Part shown: piece by piece, positions 16,996-17,844 of the stretch
How the letters are laid out: every line of letters begins with the position of its first letter
Position numbering within the stretch: the first letter of the stretch is position 1
From: Pseudomonadota bacterium
Lineage (GTDB): Bacteria; Pseudomonadota; Alphaproteobacteria; Acetobacterales; Acetobacteraceae
Direction of reading: 5' to 3'
DNA length: 17,844 nucleotides
NCBI GenBank assembly: GCA_021841985.1
Contig: JAKCCP010000392.1
Coordinates: 1-17,844, forward strand
Made by a program: the position numbers and the translations under genes
The notes under the pieces: generated by a model
Seen by the model: only the letters and a program-made list of their open reading frames with translations
What the model was told of the DNA's origin: nothing
Database searches by the model: none

Positions 16996-17844
16996 TTAAT
17001 TCCGAGTTTGCACGGGCGGGAAAATCGCGGGGCGGGAAATTTCGTAGAGCGCGACGGCGGCGGCGGCGCTGACGTTGAGGCTCTCCATCGCCCCCGGCAT
17101 CGGGAGCCCCGCGATCTCGTCGCAGGTTTCGCGGGTCAGGCGGCGGAGACCCGCCCCCTCCCCGCCCAGAACCAGCGCCACCCGCCGCCCGGCGAGCGCC
17201 GGGCCGGAGAGCGCCTGGCCGCCGGCATCCAGCCCGACCACCCAGAATCCCGCCGCCTTGAGCGCGACCAGGGTGCGCGCGATGTTCACCGCGCGGAGCA
17301 GCGGCACGGTTTCCAGCGCCCCGGCGGCGGCCTTGGCCATGGTCCCGGTCTCGCCCGGGGCATGGCGCTCCTGGACGATGGCGCCACAGGCGGCGAACGC
17401 GGCCGCGGCGCGGAGGATGGCGCCGATATTGCGCGGATCGGCGATCTGATCGAGGACCAGGATCGGGCCCGGCCGTTCCAGCACCCGGGCCAGAGGCGGC
17501 GGCGTCAGCGGATCGACGAGCAGTGCCGCACCCTGATGCGCGGCCTCCGGGCCGAGCAATTGATCGAGCCGGGCGCGCTCGACGCGCTCGGCGGCAAGCG
17601 GCCAGGGCGGCGGCCGGCGCGCCGCCAGCGCCGCCTCGGCCTCCTCGGTCAGCAACAGGCGACGCAGGCGCCTTGCCGGGTTGGCGAGCGCCGCGGCGAC
17701 GGCGTGCGCCCCCGAGAGCCAGAGCGTGCCGCGCGGCGCCTCCTCCGGACGCAAAGCGGGCGGGCGCGCCGGGCGGAACGGACGCCCCTGGAACTGCCCC
17801 TGGAACTGCCCTTGGGACTGCTCCTGGGACTGCCCCTGGGGCTG
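16996..17844 (-). CDS. rlmB: 23S rRNA (guanosine-2'-O-)-methyltransferase RlmB-type (TrmH/SPOUT), 5' end beyond window
   Basis: A SAM-dependent 2'-O-ribose methyltransferase of the SpoU/TrmH class; in E. coli RlmB acts on G2251 of 23S rRNA. The substrate-binding N-terminal domain (WLSGAHAVAAALANPARRL onward) is followed by the SPOUT knot: IADPRNIGAILRAAAAFAA (motif 1), VALVLGGEGAGLRRL (motif 2) and LPMPGAMESLNVSAAAAVAL (motif 3), near the C-terminus as expected. A TTG at 17754 could start the protein, but the frame is open for 30 more codons to the right edge. It reads as a low-complexity Q-x-Q-G tail then an Arg/Pro-rich linker. N-terminal disordered tails are common in alphaproteobacterial RlmB proteins, so I treat the gene as 5'-partial. 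The exact rRNA target is inferred from family. Confidence 0.9.
   Translation of the reverse strand, partial: QPQGQSQEQSQGQFQGQFQGRPFRPARPPALRPEEAPRGTLWLSGAHAVAAALANPARRLRRLLLTEEAEAALAARRPPPWPLAAERVERARLDQLLGPEAAHQGAALLVDPLTPPPLARVLERPGPILVLDQIADPRNIGAILRAAAAFAACGAIVQERHAPGETGTMAKAAAGALETVPLLRAVNIARTLVALKAAGFWVVGLDAGGQALSGPALAGRRVALVLGGEGAGLRRLTRETCDEIAGLPMPGAMESLNVSAAAAVALYEISRPAIFPPVQTRN
17785..17844. repeat. 12-bp tandem repeat, five units, continuing past the right edge
   Basis: Units CCCCTGGAACTG (twice, identical), CCCTTGGGACTG, CTCCTGGGACTG and CCCCTGGGGCTG are contiguous. In the rlmB frame on the minus strand each encodes Q-(F/S/P)-Q-(G/E). The true copy number is unknown because the array reaches the window end. 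Confidence 0.9.

Overview
The window is GC-rich chromosomal DNA with dense, mostly housekeeping genes. Gene content and protein style (E. coli-like RpoD with a long acidic insert, DnaG next to RpoD, carAB-greA, an alphaproteobacterial GreA start) point to an alphaproteobacterium. Rhodospirillales, perhaps Acetobacteraceae, is my best guess, but it rests on protein flavour only and I see no rRNA or tRNA to confirm it. No phage, IS element, CRISPR array or RNA gene is visible.

Layout. (1) 1-832, minus: 3'-truncated hslO (Hsp33 redox chaperone). (2) 924-5476: a sulfur/redox block. cysI (sulfite reductase hemoprotein), a 1-Cys peroxiredoxin and a cysteine-free Rrf2-family repressor lie on the minus strand. 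Divergent from the repressor run cysK (cysteine synthase) and, 17 bases later, cynS (cyanase). A strong terminator separates the peroxiredoxin from cysI. A conspicuous AT-rich nested palindrome lies in front of the peroxiredoxin, and overlapping divergent promoters lie between rrf2 and cysK. (3) 5483-10046, minus: a GNAT acetyltransferase, rpoD and dnaG, the core of the macromolecular synthesis operon without rpsU. (4) 10142-16611, plus: carA, carB, greA, then a threonine ammonia-lyase with a C-terminal ACT domain. carA carries an extra N-terminal helix-turn-helix-like domain, with a perfect 17-bp palindrome just upstream. (5) 16566-17844, minus: a small hypothetical gene overlapping the ilvA end, and rlmB (SPOUT rRNA methyltransferase), whose start lies beyond the right edge.

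The two most interesting points are regulatory. First, the Rrf2 regulator beside cysK has no cysteines, so it is unlikely to hold an Fe-S cluster. It ends in a proline-rich tail with a C-terminal isoleucine, the feature by which serine acetyltransferase inserts into the CysK active site. This suggests a CysK-regulator complex sensing cysteine supply, analogous in principle to CymR-CysK of Firmicutes. Second, the HTH-CarA fusion may be made in two forms: a leaderless long form, and a normal-length CarA from an internal start with its own Shine-Dalgarno sequence. The fused domain could bind the palindrome and autoregulate carAB.

Short tandem repeats with a 12-15 bp period recur at gene ends and in leaders (cysI leader, dnaG tail, ilvA stop, rlmB-hypothetical spacer, rlmB N-terminus). 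Three of them share a GCTGA/GCTAA-type core. No gene-free stretch exceeds about 150 bases.
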